A stretch of 64,000 nucleotides of DNA. Origin: Paracoccus lutimaris. GTDB lineage: Bacteria > Pseudomonadota > Alphaproteobacteria > Rhodobacterales > Rhodobacteraceae. The notes beneath the pieces were generated by a model. That model did not search any database and had not been told where the DNA came from. It saw nothing but the letters and a program-made list of their open reading frames with translations. Shown here piece by piece: positions 56,223-64,000 of the stretch. A program made the position numbers and the translations under genes. Location: NCBI RefSeq assembly GCF_003337565.1, contig NZ_QPJL01000015.1:24900-88899 (forward strand), read 5' to 3'. The first letter of the stretch is position 1. Each line of letters begins with the position of its first letter.

Positions 56223-57149
56223 TCAGCCCTTCAGCGCCGCGATATCCGCCGGCGCGCCGACATTCTTCACCACCGCATCCTTCGAGATGCGCTTGATCAT
56301 CCCCGACAGCGCCTTGCCGGCACCGATCTCCCAGAACTCGGTCACCCCGGCCCCGGCCAGAAACTCGATCGACTCGCGCCAGCGCACGGCGCCGGTCACC
56401 TGCTCGACCAGCAGCCGGCGGATCGCCCCCGGCTCGGTCACCGGCTCGGCGCGCACATTGGCGATCAGCGGCACTTCGGGCGCAGCGATCTCGACCGCCG
56501 CCAGCGCCTCGGCCATGGCCGCCGCCGCAGGCTGCATCAGCGCCGAATGGAACGGGGCCGAGACCGGCAGCATCAGCGCCCGCTTGGCACCGCGCTCCTT
56601 GGCCAGAACGGCAGCACGCTCAACCGCCGCCTTGTGGCCCGAGATCACCACCTGCGCAGGATCATTGTCATTGGCGGCCTGACAGACCTCGTCCTCGGCC
56701 GCGTCGCGGGCGATGTGATCGACCGCTGCGAAATCCAAGCCAAGGATCGCCGCCATGGCGCCCTGCCCGACCGGCACCGCCTCCTGCATCGCCGCGCCGC
56801 GCAGGCGCAAAAGCCGCGCCGTATCCGCCAAGGTCAGCGCACCCGCCGCACACAGCGCCGAATATTCGCCCAGCGAATGCCCGGCGACGAAATCCGCGTC
56901 CTTGATGCCGAAGCCCTCGGCCTCCAGCGCCCGGAAGGCCGCGATCGAGGTCGCCATCAGCGCCGGCTGCGCATTCTGGGTCAGGGTCAGCGTCTCGATA
57001 TCGCCGTTCCAGATCAGATCGCTCAGGTTCTCGCCCAGGGCCTCATCGACCTCGGCAAAGACCGCGCGCGCGGCTGGATAGGCCTCGGCCAGTTCGCGCC
57101 CCATGCCGATGACCTGCGCGCCCTGCCCCGGAAATACGAATGCCCGCAT
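56223..57149 (-). CDS. fabD: Malonyl-CoA:ACP transacylase
   Basis: Loads malonyl groups onto ACP. The 308-residue enzyme has FPGQGAQVIGMG at the N-terminus, nucleophile S92 in GHSLGEYSALCAAG, the Arg-containing LLRLRGAAMQEA, and the catalytic His in VSAPFHSALM. First of the fabD-fabG-acpP cluster. Confidence 0.97.
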   Translation of the reverse strand: MRAFVFPGQGAQVIGMGRELAEAYPAARAVFAEVDEALGENLSDLIWNGDIETLTLTQNAQPALMATSIAAFRALEAEGFGIKDADFVAGHSLGEYSALCAAGALTLADTARLLRLRGAAMQEAVPVGQGAMAAILGLDFAAVDHIARDAAEDEVCQAANDNDPAQVVISGHKAAVERAAVLAKERGAKRALMLPVSAPFHSALMQPAAAAMAEALAAVEIAAPEVPLIANVRAEPVTEPGAIRRLLVEQVTGAVRWRESIEFLAGAGVTEFWEIGAGKALSGMIKRISKDAVVKNVGAPADIAALKG

Positions 57150-57228
57150 GGCGGAATCCCCTCACTTTTATGTCATTGAGACAGGCTTAGCCCGCGCCAC
57201 GCCATCCCGCAACCGCAGGGATGGCCGT

Positions 57229-58575
57229 TCAGCGCGGAATGACGATCTCGGCCCGCAGGCCGCCCAGTCGCTGCCCGTCGCCCAGCCGCAGCTGCCCGCC
57301 ATGGGCGCGGGCGATATCGGCGGCGATGGACAGGCCCAGCCCCACGCCCTGACCACGGTTCTGATTGCGCGCCGGGTCCAGCCGGGTAAAGGGTTTCATC
57401 GCCTCGCCGCGCTTGTCGACCGGAATACCCGGCCCGTCATCCTCGACCGAGATGCGGAACCAGCCCGGCCCCAGCGCCGCCTCGACCTCGGCATGCTCGC
57501 CATAGCGCACGGCATTGCCGATCAGATTCTCGATGGCGCGGCGCAGGCTGTCGGGACGGAAAGTGGCAAGGTCCGGCTCTTCGGCCGCGCCGGCCCCGCA
57601 ATGCAACACCACCTTTTGCCCGCCCCGCTGCGCATCGGCGACAATGCCGCGCACGAAATCCAGCACCGGGCGTTCCTCGGGCGGGCCGTCCTGGGCAGAG
57701 TCGCGGGCTAGGTCCAGAAAGGCATCGACCATGGCCGACATGGCCGCCACATCGCCCTCCAGCGCGGTGACCTCGTCCTTTTCGGGCGGATAGTCGGGGC
57801 TAAGCATCGACAGCCCCAGCCGCAACCGGGTCAGGGGCGTGCGCAGGTCATGGCTGACCCCCGACAGCATCAGGTTGCGCTGTTCGTTCTGGCGCTCGAT
57901 CCGGCCGCGCATTTCAAGGAATGCGGTGCCGGCGCTGCGGATCTCGATGGCGCCGGCTGGGCGATAGGGGATGATCCGGCCCTTGCCATATTCCTCGGCT
58001 GCACGCGCCAGGCGGCGGATCGGGCGCAGCTGGTTGCGCAAAAAGATCGTCGCGATCGCCGTCATCAAAAGCGAGGTCCCGATCATCAGCACCAGCAGCT
58101 GATGCGGATTCGAGGCGCTGACCCGCAGCCGCGCAAAGCTCAGCTGATAGTCCCCCCAGCGGCTGTTCAACGTCACCCGGACCTCGCGCCGCTGGCTCAG
58201 ATCGACCGTGCGGACGGAGGGCACGCGGGCATGCAGCTCGGATATGACGACACGGCCCGAAAGGTCGTAGAAAGAGCGTTGCTCTGCACCCGGCGCGCGG
58301 CTGGGCAGGTCCAGACCCAGCCCGAGCGGCCCGGTCACCCGCATCGCCGAAACCCGTGCGGCCTCGATATCTGCCGCGGCGTCGATCCGCTCGGCCACCA
58401 GCGCGATCTCCTGCGCCATGCCCGATGTCATCTGCCGCGTCACGTCCTCGAAATGGCGCTGCAGGAACATCACCGTCACGACGATGGTCACCACCACCAC
58501 CGGCAGGAACAGGATCAGCGCGGCGCGCCCGTAAAGCCCGCGCGGCATGAACCGCTTCAGCCAGTCGAAATTCAT
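57229..58575 (-). CDS. Sensor histidine kinase (EnvZ/ChvG-like)
   Basis: A 448-residue membrane kinase with an N-terminal helix (AALILFLPVVVVTIVVTVMF), a periplasmic region, a second helix (LLVLMIGTSLLMTAIATIF), HAMP, the H-box with H242 in LSGVSHDLRTPLTRL, and the ATPase domain with NLIGNAVRYGEH, VEDDGPGIPVDK and GQGVGLGLSIAADI. It resembles EnvZ-type osmosensors. No response regulator lies within 3 kb on either side, so its partner is encoded elsewhere. Confidence 0.9.
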   Translation of the reverse strand: MNFDWLKRFMPRGLYGRAALILFLPVVVVTIVVTVMFLQRHFEDVTRQMTSGMAQEIALVAERIDAAADIEAARVSAMRVTGPLGLGLDLPSRAPGAEQRSFYDLSGRVVISELHARVPSVRTVDLSQRREVRVTLNSRWGDYQLSFARLRVSASNPHQLLVLMIGTSLLMTAIATIFLRNQLRPIRRLARAAEEYGKGRIIPYRPAGAIEIRSAGTAFLEMRGRIERQNEQRNLMLSGVSHDLRTPLTRLRLGLSMLSPDYPPEKDEVTALEGDVAAMSAMVDAFLDLARDSAQDGPPEERPVLDFVRGIVADAQRGGQKVVLHCGAGAAEEPDLATFRPDSLRRAIENLIGNAVRYGEHAEVEAALGPGWFRISVEDDGPGIPVDKRGEAMKPFTRLDPARNQNRGQGVGLGLSIAADIARAHGGQLRLGDGQRLGGLRAEIVIPR

Positions 58576-58634
58576 TGCGTCCTGCCCATATTGCGGCCTT
58601 GGAATGCCGGCTGCCCGGCGGTTAGGTTAGCCCC

Positions 58635-59501
58635 ATGACAAGCGCCATGAAAGCCCTGCGGGTCATTACCGCCGACAACCCCTCGCCTTTGACCGGACGG
58701 GGCACGAATACCTTCCTGCTGGGACGCGGGCGGATCGCGGTGATCGATCCCGGCCCCGACCTGCCCGCCCATCGCGCCGCACTGATGGCGGCGGCAGGGA
58801 ACGGGCGCATCAGCCATATCTTCGTCACCCATGCGCATCTGGACCATTCCGGCGGCGCCCGCGCGCTGTCGCGCGAGACCGGCGCGCCGATTCTGGGATT
58901 CGGCCCCGCCGAATCGGGCCGATCTGCGGTGATGCAGCGGCTGGCCCGCGACGGCGCCCTGGCCGGAGGTGAAGGCTTGGACCGGGACTTCACCCCCGAC
59001 ATCCAGCTTGCCGATGGCACAGCGACCGAGGACGACGAATGGTCGCTGACCGCCCTGCACACGCCCGGCCATTTCGCCGGCCATCTGAGCTTCCAGCAGG
59101 ATCGAACAGTGTTTTGCGGCGATGTGGTGATGGGCTGGTCCTCGACGCTGATTTCACCCCCGGACGGCGATCTGGCCGATTATTTCCGCTCGCTCTCGCG
59201 GCTTGAGGCGCTGGAGGCCAAGACGCTGCTGCCCGCCCATGGCGATGCGATCCTGGACCCTGCCGCACGGCTTTCCGAGTTGGCCGCGCACCGGCGCGAA
59301 CGCACGGCGCAGATCCTTGCCGCGCTGCGCGAAAAGCCCGGCACCGCCGAGGCATTGGCCCGGCGCATTTACGACGTTCCCCCCGCCCTGATCCCGGTCG
59401 CGACGCGCAACGTTCTGGCCCATCTGATCGCATTGTCCGAGCTTGGCGCGGTAGCACCGACCGGACCCATCGCAGTAAACGCTGTATTTTCAGTGGCTTG
59501 A
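58635..59501 (+). CDS. Metallo-beta-lactamase-fold hydrolase
   Basis: A 288-residue protein with the metal-binding HxHxDH motif in VTHAHLDHSGG, a further His in TPGHFAGHLSF and FCGDVVMGWSS, and a C-terminal helical region with HGDAILDPAARLSELAAHRRER typical of the LACTB2/glyoxalase II-like group. It likely hydrolyses a thioester or phosphoester; the substrate is unknown. Start at 58635 (a second ATG at 58647 is possible). Divergent from the histidine kinase. Confidence 0.88.
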   Translation: MTSAMKALRVITADNPSPLTGRGTNTFLLGRGRIAVIDPGPDLPAHRAALMAAAGNGRISHIFVTHAHLDHSGGARALSRETGAPILGFGPAESGRSAVMQRLARDGALAGGEGLDRDFTPDIQLADGTATEDDEWSLTALHTPGHFAGHLSFQQDRTVFCGDVVMGWSSTLISPPDGDLADYFRSLSRLEALEAKTLLPAHGDAILDPAARLSELAAHRRERTAQILAALREKPGTAEALARRIYDVPPALIPVATRNVLAHLIALSELGAVAPTGPIAVNAVFSVA

Positions 59502-59602
59502 GTGAAGAATAAGTATCGTCCACAGATTTTTCGGAGAGGACAAAAAAAACCGCAAAACCCTCTGGACGCCCCCTGAAGCTGTGGCTATACACCGCCTCGT
59601 GT

Positions 59603-59677
59603 TCCGGCGTAGCTCAGCGGTAGAGCAGTTGACTGTTAATCAATTGGTCGTAGGTTCGATCCCTACCGCCGGAGCCA
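59603..59677 (+). tRNA. tRNA-Asn (anticodon GTT)
   Basis: Cloverleaf TCCGGCG...CGCCGGA with discriminator G and encoded CCA (59675-59677). D-arm GCTCAGCGGTAGAGC; anticodon stem GTTGA/TCAAT closes the loop CTGTTAA with anticodon GTT; T-arm GGTTCGATCCC. The gene is intact at its 3' end, beside the integrase, which marks it as the likely integration site. Confidence 0.97.
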
Positions 59678-59811
59678 AACTCAGCTAACTCTTTGGTTTT
59701 GTTTGGATAAGCACCTCTCATAGGCTGCGGTGCATGTGTGTGTCATACATCTGACACCAGTTCGCGCCTTAGCACGCCCGTGAAATCGGCTCCTCAACGC
59801 AGGAGTTCGAC

Positions 59812-61749
59812 ATGGGCATCCAGATGCATACCTTTCGGCGCGGCGCCACCTACACGTGGCGCAAGCGTCTGCCTGCCAGCCTGGGCGGCGGGGTCTTTCA
59901 GATCAGCCTGCGCACCACCAACCCCTTGATTGGTCGGCGACTTGCCACAATCTTATGTGCTGAAAGCTGCGCGGTGGTCGATGCGATGATCCATGATGGC
60001 CTGAACAAGGACGAGGCACGCAAGCTGCTTGTGGCCGTCATCGCGCGTGAACATCACAAGATCGCGGCGCTGCGCTTGGCAGAAGCGGAAAACCCCGCCG
60101 CCGGTGCATGGGAACGGGCCAAATCCGCTGATTGGGCCATGGGCAAGGCATTGAGCTTGCTTGCGGAACGCGGCGCTTCTGGTTGCCATCTGACCGATGC
60201 GGATCGGGTTGCGATGCAGACCGAGGGGCGCAGCGATTCGGACATCAAGATGCTGGAACGCGTTCTGGATCAGGAAGCCCGGAACTATGCCGAGGATCCT
60301 CGGCAGGGTCTGAACAACCGGTCGTTCAGCATGATGCGGCATATTCTTGGCCGCGAACAGTTTTCCGCTCTGGAGCTTATCCACGGGCGGCAGATCTATT
60401 ATCGCGGCCGCGGCGCGGTGCTGCTGAGTGGTTCAGAACAATCCATTTCCGAGCAGGAAACCCGCGAGGCGGCAGAGCTGGCACGATGCGATTTCGGTTC
60501 GGATCAGGACCAGCCCCCAGCTTCTCGGCAAGGCAGGGAAAACCCTACGGCTGATGACGGGGGCGCATCGCATTCAAGCTGGCCCGCACCATCGGCTGAT
60601 CCATCACCGGCTGCAATTGCGACTCAGGCTGGGACTGACCCGCCCGCCTATGACCCGGCGCTCATGGCTCTGGTCGGACGGCTCATGGATGACAAGCGTC
60701 GCCAGAAAATGTCGGAGCCGATGATCACGCAGATGACGCAAAGCTTCAGGATTTTCGCCGAAGCCACCCATGTCAGCGACATCCGCTTTCTGCGTCAGGA
60801 GCATATCGCCAGATTTGTCGAGGTGATGCACAAGATGCCGGTGCATCATGGGAAATCTCCCAAGCAGCGCGACAAGCCGCTGTCCGAAATCCTGAAAAAC
60901 CCGCTGAATCAGCCCGTCGGTTTGTCAGCAACGACGATCAATCGCAATCTGGGCTATCTTGGACAGCTTTTGATCAAAGGCCGCAGCGAGGGTTTCCGTA
61001 ATCTGGGCGATCTTGATCCGGGCAGCCTGCGCCAACGCAAGACGAGGCGAGAACGCGACGAGCGTCCACCATTCAGCGCCGAAGACGTTCAGGCAATCTT
61101 TCGCCACCCAATCTGGCATGGTTATCGCAGCAAGGGCAAATGGCACGAGCCCGGCAATGTCGTCCTGCGTGACGGGCTTTACTGGCTGCCGATGATTGCC
61201 GCGCTCAGCGGTGCGCGACGCGGCGAGATTGCGGGGCTGAAGGCTGCGGAAATCCTGACCGTTGACGATATTCCCTGCATGATGCTTCAGATCAACGCGA
61301 ACCGGGGCCTCAAGAACCTGACCTCGGCGCGCCTGGTGCCTCTGCATCCTCAGCTGCTGGAGATGGGTCTTGTGGCATGGGCGCAAGATCGAATGCTGCG
61401 CGATGGTCCGCGCGCCGATCTGTTTCCCGACATGCGCCCCCAAAAGCTGCCGCCCATCGAACAAGCGACCGGCGATGAAGAGGGCGGGAAGTTCGGCGAT
61501 CAGATCAACTACCGCTTTAATAAACTGGTGGATCGCCAGATCACCACTCAGCGTGCCGAAAAGACCTTTCATTCGTTTCGCCATTACGTCGCCACCCAGC
61601 TGGGGCGAATGGCGGATGTTCGCGAACAGGTCCGCAAGGATATTCTGGGCCATGCCGGAGGCTCGATGACCGAAGAGCGCTACACCGAAACCAGCCCGCC
61701 TGACCTCATGCTTGCGGCAATCTCCCGACTGCCGTGGCTGCCGTTGTGA
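59812..61749 (+). CDS. Tyrosine recombinase / integrase
   Basis: A 645-residue site-specific recombinase. An N-terminal region (MHTFRRGATYTWRKRLPAS) resembles the DUF6538-type head of Rhodobacterales integrases. The SAM-like core-binding domain covers about residues 270-410. The catalytic domain has Arg in ALSGARRGEIAGL (about 466), HxxR in FHSFRHYVA (about 586), His in LGHAGG (about 613) and the nucleophile Tyr in EERYTE (about 623). AGGAG lies 6 nt before the ATG. It adjoins tRNA-Asn and probably integrates the element there. Confidence 0.93.
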   Translation: MGIQMHTFRRGATYTWRKRLPASLGGGVFQISLRTTNPLIGRRLATILCAESCAVVDAMIHDGLNKDEARKLLVAVIAREHHKIAALRLAEAENPAAGAWERAKSADWAMGKALSLLAERGASGCHLTDADRVAMQTEGRSDSDIKMLERVLDQEARNYAEDPRQGLNNRSFSMMRHILGREQFSALELIHGRQIYYRGRGAVLLSGSEQSISEQETREAAELARCDFGSDQDQPPASRQGRENPTADDGGASHSSWPAPSADPSPAAIATQAGTDPPAYDPALMALVGRLMDDKRRQKMSEPMITQMTQSFRIFAEATHVSDIRFLRQEHIARFVEVMHKMPVHHGKSPKQRDKPLSEILKNPLNQPVGLSATTINRNLGYLGQLLIKGRSEGFRNLGDLDPGSLRQRKTRRERDERPPFSAEDVQAIFRHPIWHGYRSKGKWHEPGNVVLRDGLYWLPMIAALSGARRGEIAGLKAAEILTVDDIPCMMLQINANRGLKNLTSARLVPLHPQLLEMGLVAWAQDRMLRDGPRADLFPDMRPQKLPPIEQATGDEEGGKFGDQINYRFNKLVDRQITTQRAEKTFHSFRHYVATQLGRMADVREQVRKDILGHAGGSMTEERYTETSPPDLMLAAISRLPWLPL

Positions 61750-62003
61750 CAGAGGCTGAATTGATCGAAATCGGGGATTGCGATGAGATGGCCGACCGTA
61801 TTGGTGGCGGTGTCCTGCGGCCCGGCGATTATGTGCTGATGATCAGCGATGGTCAGATTATCGGTGGGGAGCGGGTGACCGACAACACCCCGCCGGAAAT
61901 GCTGCTGCCCGCGATGCAGGACTCGTATCCAGGCCACGATGCTGTTCTGGCAGAGTTCACCGCAGAGGGATTTGCGATAAGGATGCGATATCGCCGCGCC
62001 TGA
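61746..62003 (+). CDS. Small hypothetical protein of the mobile element
   Basis: About 85 residues: VTEAELIEIGDCDEMADRIG, then GDYVLMISDGQIIGGERVTD and an end FAIRMRYRRA. Acidic overall. No family recognised. Start GTG at 61746 overlaps the integrase stop by GTGA; GTG at 61734 is also possible. No clear ribosome-binding site, consistent with translational coupling. Confidence 0.55.
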   Translation: MTEAELIEIGDCDEMADRIGGGVLRPGDYVLMISDGQIIGGERVTDNTPPEMLLPAMQDSYPGHDAVLAEFTAEGFAIRMRYRRA

Positions 62004-62294
62004 TGGAAATCGCGGCCAAGGGGCGGGGCTCGGCCTGCTCGCGGGATAACGGGCTGTCGTGCTAGGGGACGGGCTTGGGACACTGTCGGTATCCCGCGCA
62101 GTCGTAGCATCGCAATGGCACGCGCTCGGTTCCCACACCCTGCATCACGGGTCGCAAAAAGATCTGTTCCGATTTTCGCGGTTTTCGGTGATTCTCGCGC
62201 CGAGCGAAAGAACGTGGAAACAGAGGCTGCAGCAAGAGTCCCCAAGAGCCGGGGGTAAAACAAAATCCATGATGACAGAACAATAGGATCAGAC
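62004..62294. other. Candidate oriT/promoter region of the mob operon
   Basis: About 290 bp before the MobC-like gene. It holds an inverted repeat TTTCGC (62174-62179) / GCGAAA (62204-62209) with an inner CTCG-CGC-CGAG palindrome at 62194-62204. A nick site upstream of mobC-relaxase operons is common, but no nick consensus could be confirmed. Confidence 0.4.
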
Positions 62295-62618
62295 ATGCCC
62301 CGCCCTAAGAAGCCCTCCGCCGATCTGGCCAAGCGCAGGGAAATATATGCCCCTCAGGCGGTCTGGGAAAAGGCCGGGACGCTTGCAAAGGCAGCGGGCA
62401 TGTCCATCTCCGCATATCTGTTGCGGGACGTGATGGAGGCCCAGCAGTCCTCAGCAGTGGTTGATCTGTTGGAAGAACTTCAGGCAATGCGACGCGAACT
62501 GGCGCATGTCTCGCAGGCTCTTCAGACAGAGGGCAATCCTACCGTCATCAAGGTGCATATGGATCTGGTGACGATAGATCGCAGGCTGGTGCGTCTGGCA
62601 GAAAGTCTAGCGCTATGA
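62295..62618 (+). CDS. MobC-like ribbon-helix-helix mobilization accessory protein
   Basis: A 107-residue basic-to-helical protein. The N-terminal KRREIYAPQAVWEKAGTLAK and MSISAYLLRDVMEAQ form a ribbon-helix-helix/MobC-type DNA-binding region, and the rest (LLEELQAMRRELAHVSQAL, DLVTIDRRLVRLAESL) is helical. Such proteins bind oriT and help the relaxase. The stop overlaps the relaxase ATG (ATGA). AGGA lies 6 nt before the start. Confidence 0.72.
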   Translation: MPRPKKPSADLAKRREIYAPQAVWEKAGTLAKAAGMSISAYLLRDVMEAQQSSAVVDLLEELQAMRRELAHVSQALQTEGNPTVIKVHMDLVTIDRRLVRLAESLAL

Positions 62619-64000
62619 TGCTGACCTGGTCGCCACATTCCGGAGACAGGCCGGATACCAGTCCGAAAATCGCAGTGGATTACATGCTGAATTCGGCGGT
62701 GCGAAAGACAATCGCAGAGCAGCCCCTAAGTTTGCAGCGCGATCCGCAGCCAGAGCTTTTGCTGGGCGACAAGGATATTTTTCCGCTAGGTCTGAATGCC
62801 TTGCCATTCAAGCATCGCTACAACTTTGCCACGCTGTCTTTCCATGAGCAGGATATTTCAGTCTCCGCCTTCAATGCTGGCGACCCAGATTCACGGCAAA
62901 AAATTGCTCAGACCCTGAAGCTGTTTTTCGAAATCGCATGGGCCGGGGTTCCGGTTTCTGCCCGGATGCAGCCCCTGGTCGGCACCCACACCCATACCGG
63001 CAGGCTTGAAGTGAATATCATGATGGCGCGCGGCATTCGGAATGAAAATGGGCACTGGCGATCCTATAATGCACATTTCCCGAGAATGGGCAGTTCGGAA
63101 ATCTGGGATTTCTTTACGGACTATGTGAACCTGAGGTTTCGATGGGCTGATCCGCGCGCACCTGAACGGCGAAAGCTGGTCAGACTGTCCAATAAAATCC
63201 TCAAGCAGAAGGCCGAAGCCGAAAGACTTGGAAAGCCATTTGACATCTCCGTGCCTGAGCAGACGGTGGCGTTGGCAGAGGATCTGATCAAACAAGGAGG
63301 CATCAAAGACCGCAAATATCTGATTGCCTCCATGAAGCCGGGGTTGGATACCATGGGTATCAACGTTGTGCAGTCAAGAAAGAACGACGTCGTTTTCCTT
63401 GAGAGAAGCACCCACCGAAAGTGGGCGCTCTCCGGGCTGTGTTTCAGTCAGGAATTTTCGCCGGGCGCCCAGTTCATGCGGGTTTATCTACAGGAGCCGG
63501 GGGTCGATCCCGACTGGCCTGCCGCAATAAGGCGCCGCCGCCGCCAGAGGATTACCTCCTTGCGAGAACTGATTCATTCCTATGAAGAACGTGCAACGTA
63601 TAATTCGCGACGTTACGGCTTTTCAAAAAGACCCGACCCAGACTTCTGGCAGATCCTGCGTCAACAACCCGGTATTGATCTGCCAATCTCCCATCCCAGA
63701 ATCACAGGAGGCTATCTTGACGGATATGCTCAGCCCGCTGGAATTGAAGCTCACACAGCAGATCGAGCAGTTTCTTCATCAGCAAAACAACCGGATTCAG
63801 CATCTCGAGGATCGCGTGGCACAACTCGAGGAAGAGCGCGCCGCGCTGACGACCATGCTGAATTTATTCGACGCGCTGAAAACCCCTTTGAGCTCTTCGT
63901 AAACCTAGGTGGTGTTGACAAAAGGGATTCACAGGGTGGCCTGATCGTGATTCAAGCTGGTACCTGCAATGGAGACCAGATTGGCACGAGACCTGATGTC
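62615..64000 (+). CDS. Relaxase/mobilization nuclease (3' end outside the window)
   Basis: The frame is open from ATG 62615 to the window end (462 codons, no stop). The N-terminal half has the relaxase metal-binding pattern: FATLSFHEQD (H77) and LVGTHTHTGRLEVN (H125, H127), followed by FFTDYVNLRFRWADPRAPER, which resembles mobilization relaxases of Proteobacteria. A candidate catalytic Tyr could not be pinned down. From about codon 365 the protein becomes Ser/Arg-rich and probably disordered; this is where the other-frame gene lies. Codons after about 63907 read through suspected IS sequence, so the native C-terminus is uncertain. Confidence 0.75.
   Translation, partial: MMLTWSPHSGDRPDTSPKIAVDYMLNSAVRKTIAEQPLSLQRDPQPELLLGDKDIFPLGLNALPFKHRYNFATLSFHEQDISVSAFNAGDPDSRQKIAQTLKLFFEIAWAGVPVSARMQPLVGTHTHTGRLEVNIMMARGIRNENGHWRSYNAHFPRMGSSEIWDFFTDYVNLRFRWADPRAPERRKLVRLSNKILKQKAEAERLGKPFDISVPEQTVALAEDLIKQGGIKDRKYLIASMKPGLDTMGINVVQSRKNDVVFLERSTHRKWALSGLCFSQEFSPGAQFMRVYLQEPGVDPDWPAAIRRRRRQRITSLRELIHSYEERATYNSRRYGFSKRPDPDFWQILRQQPGIDLPISHPRITGGYLDGYAQPAGIEAHTADRAVSSSAKQPDSASRGSRGTTRGRARRADDHAEFIRRAENPFELFVNLGGVDKRDSQGGLIVIQAGTCNGDQIGTRPDV
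63717..63902 (+). CDS. Overprinted small coiled-coil protein (MbeD/MobD-like)
   Basis: A 61-residue frame, +1 relative to the relaxase, entirely within it. AGGAGG (63706-63711) sits 5 nt before TTG 63717. The product reads LTDMLSPLELKLTQQIEQFL and then NNRIQHLEDRVAQLEEERAA with heptad spacing of I/L/V. This is a compact helical coiled coil. ColE1 mbeB and mbeD are nested in mbeA in another frame, so a mobilization role is plausible; sequence homology was not tested. Confidence 0.6.
   Translation: MTDMLSPLELKLTQQIEQFLHQQNNRIQHLEDRVAQLEEERAALTTMLNLFDALKTPLSSS
63908..64000 (+). mobile_element. Suspected left end of an IS5-family insertion sequence
   Basis: After CCTA, GGTGGTGTTGACAAAAGGG starts a segment unlike the surrounding gene. 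It leads to GGAG (63971) and a TTG-started frame reading LARDLMS at the window edge, which recalls IS5/IS427-type transposase N-termini. The terminal repeat boundary and target duplication are estimated. Confidence 0.42.
63981..64000 (+). CDS. Start of a putative IS5-family transposase (cut by window edge)
   Basis: Only six codons and two bases are visible: TTG GCA CGA GAC CTG ATG, with GGAG 6 nt upstream. Assignment is by recollection of transposases that begin M-A-R-D-L; it is tentative and rests on the flanking IS-like sequence. Confidence 0.35.

Larger units (their letters stand above)
59650..64000 (+). mobile_element. Integrative mobilizable element, left part
   Basis: Starts at the 3' end of tRNA-Asn and runs off the window. 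It contains integrase, a small unknown gene, MobC-like, relaxase and the nested coiled-coil gene. Genes here use more AT-ending codons than the core. The 3' tRNA segment (about 59650-59677) is the presumed attL core; the second copy should lie beyond the window. No conjugative transfer (mating pore) genes are visible, so it would depend on a helper. Confidence 0.75.

Overview
The window looks like chromosome of a Paracoccus-like member of the Rhodobacterales (Alphaproteobacteria). The basis is very high GC content, COX15-type heme A synthase, a System I cytochrome c maturation operon fused to the Sec operon, an alphaproteobacterial folK-rpoZ-rsh cluster, a Hint/RTX protein typical of marine and soil Rhodobacterales, and a BMP-type nucleoside ABC transporter. 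The species assignment is inference from gene content; no database search was run.

Region 1-9.9 kb: an M32 carboxypeptidase (cut by the window edge), ctaA, a TrmJ-like rRNA/tRNA methyltransferase, a divergent ThiE-like protein and guaA. These are followed by a two-gene encapsulin nanocompartment: a DyP-type peroxidase ending in a C-terminal encapsulation peptide, then the family 1 shell protein 1 nt downstream. A YcaC-like isochorismatase-family gene facing it is frameshifted. An FAD amine-oxidase-type gene and a DUF2062 membrane protein complete the region.

Region 9.9-21.8 kb: rsh ((p)ppGpp synthase/hydrolase), rpoZ, folK, a NYN-domain protein 10 bp away on the opposite strand, a GT8-like glycosyltransferase, a MotA/ExbB-like plus OmpA/MotB-like membrane pair, chaC, a DUF2125 protein, tyrC and hisC.

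Region 21.8-28 kb: one densely packed minus-strand unit yajC-secD-secF-(Mth938/NDUFAF3-like)-ccmA-ccmB-ccmC-ccmD-ccmG, with several stop/start overlaps. It ties protein export to cytochrome c assembly.

Region 28-41 kb: mazG, an APH-like kinase-fold protein without a normal start codon, dusA, a long RTX/Hint secreted protein that carries a 1-nt frameshift near its N-terminus, tRNA-Val(CAC), a small HU-like protein, lon with a candidate heat-shock promoter, and an operon lolE-lolD-PAP2-rhamnosyltransferase-like.

Region 41-59.5 kb: two coupled Lrp/AsnC regulators divergent from ilvC, an orphan alpha/beta-hydrolase, dnaE, the ABC-permease-permease-BMP nucleoside uptake operon, a 655-residue protein of unknown function, the fabD-fabG-acpP fatty acid cluster, an EnvZ/ChvG-like histidine kinase without a neighbouring regulator, and a metallo-beta-lactamase-fold hydrolase.

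Region 59.6-64 kb: tRNA-Asn(GTT) is followed at once by a tyrosine integrase, a small unknown gene, a MobC-like ribbon-helix-helix protein and a relaxase that stays open to the window end. This is the left part of an integrative mobilizable element. A 61-codon coiled-coil gene with a perfect Shine-Dalgarno sequence is overprinted inside the relaxase gene, as mbeB/mbeD are inside mbeA of ColE1. What looks like the left end of an IS5-family insertion sequence begins at about 63908.
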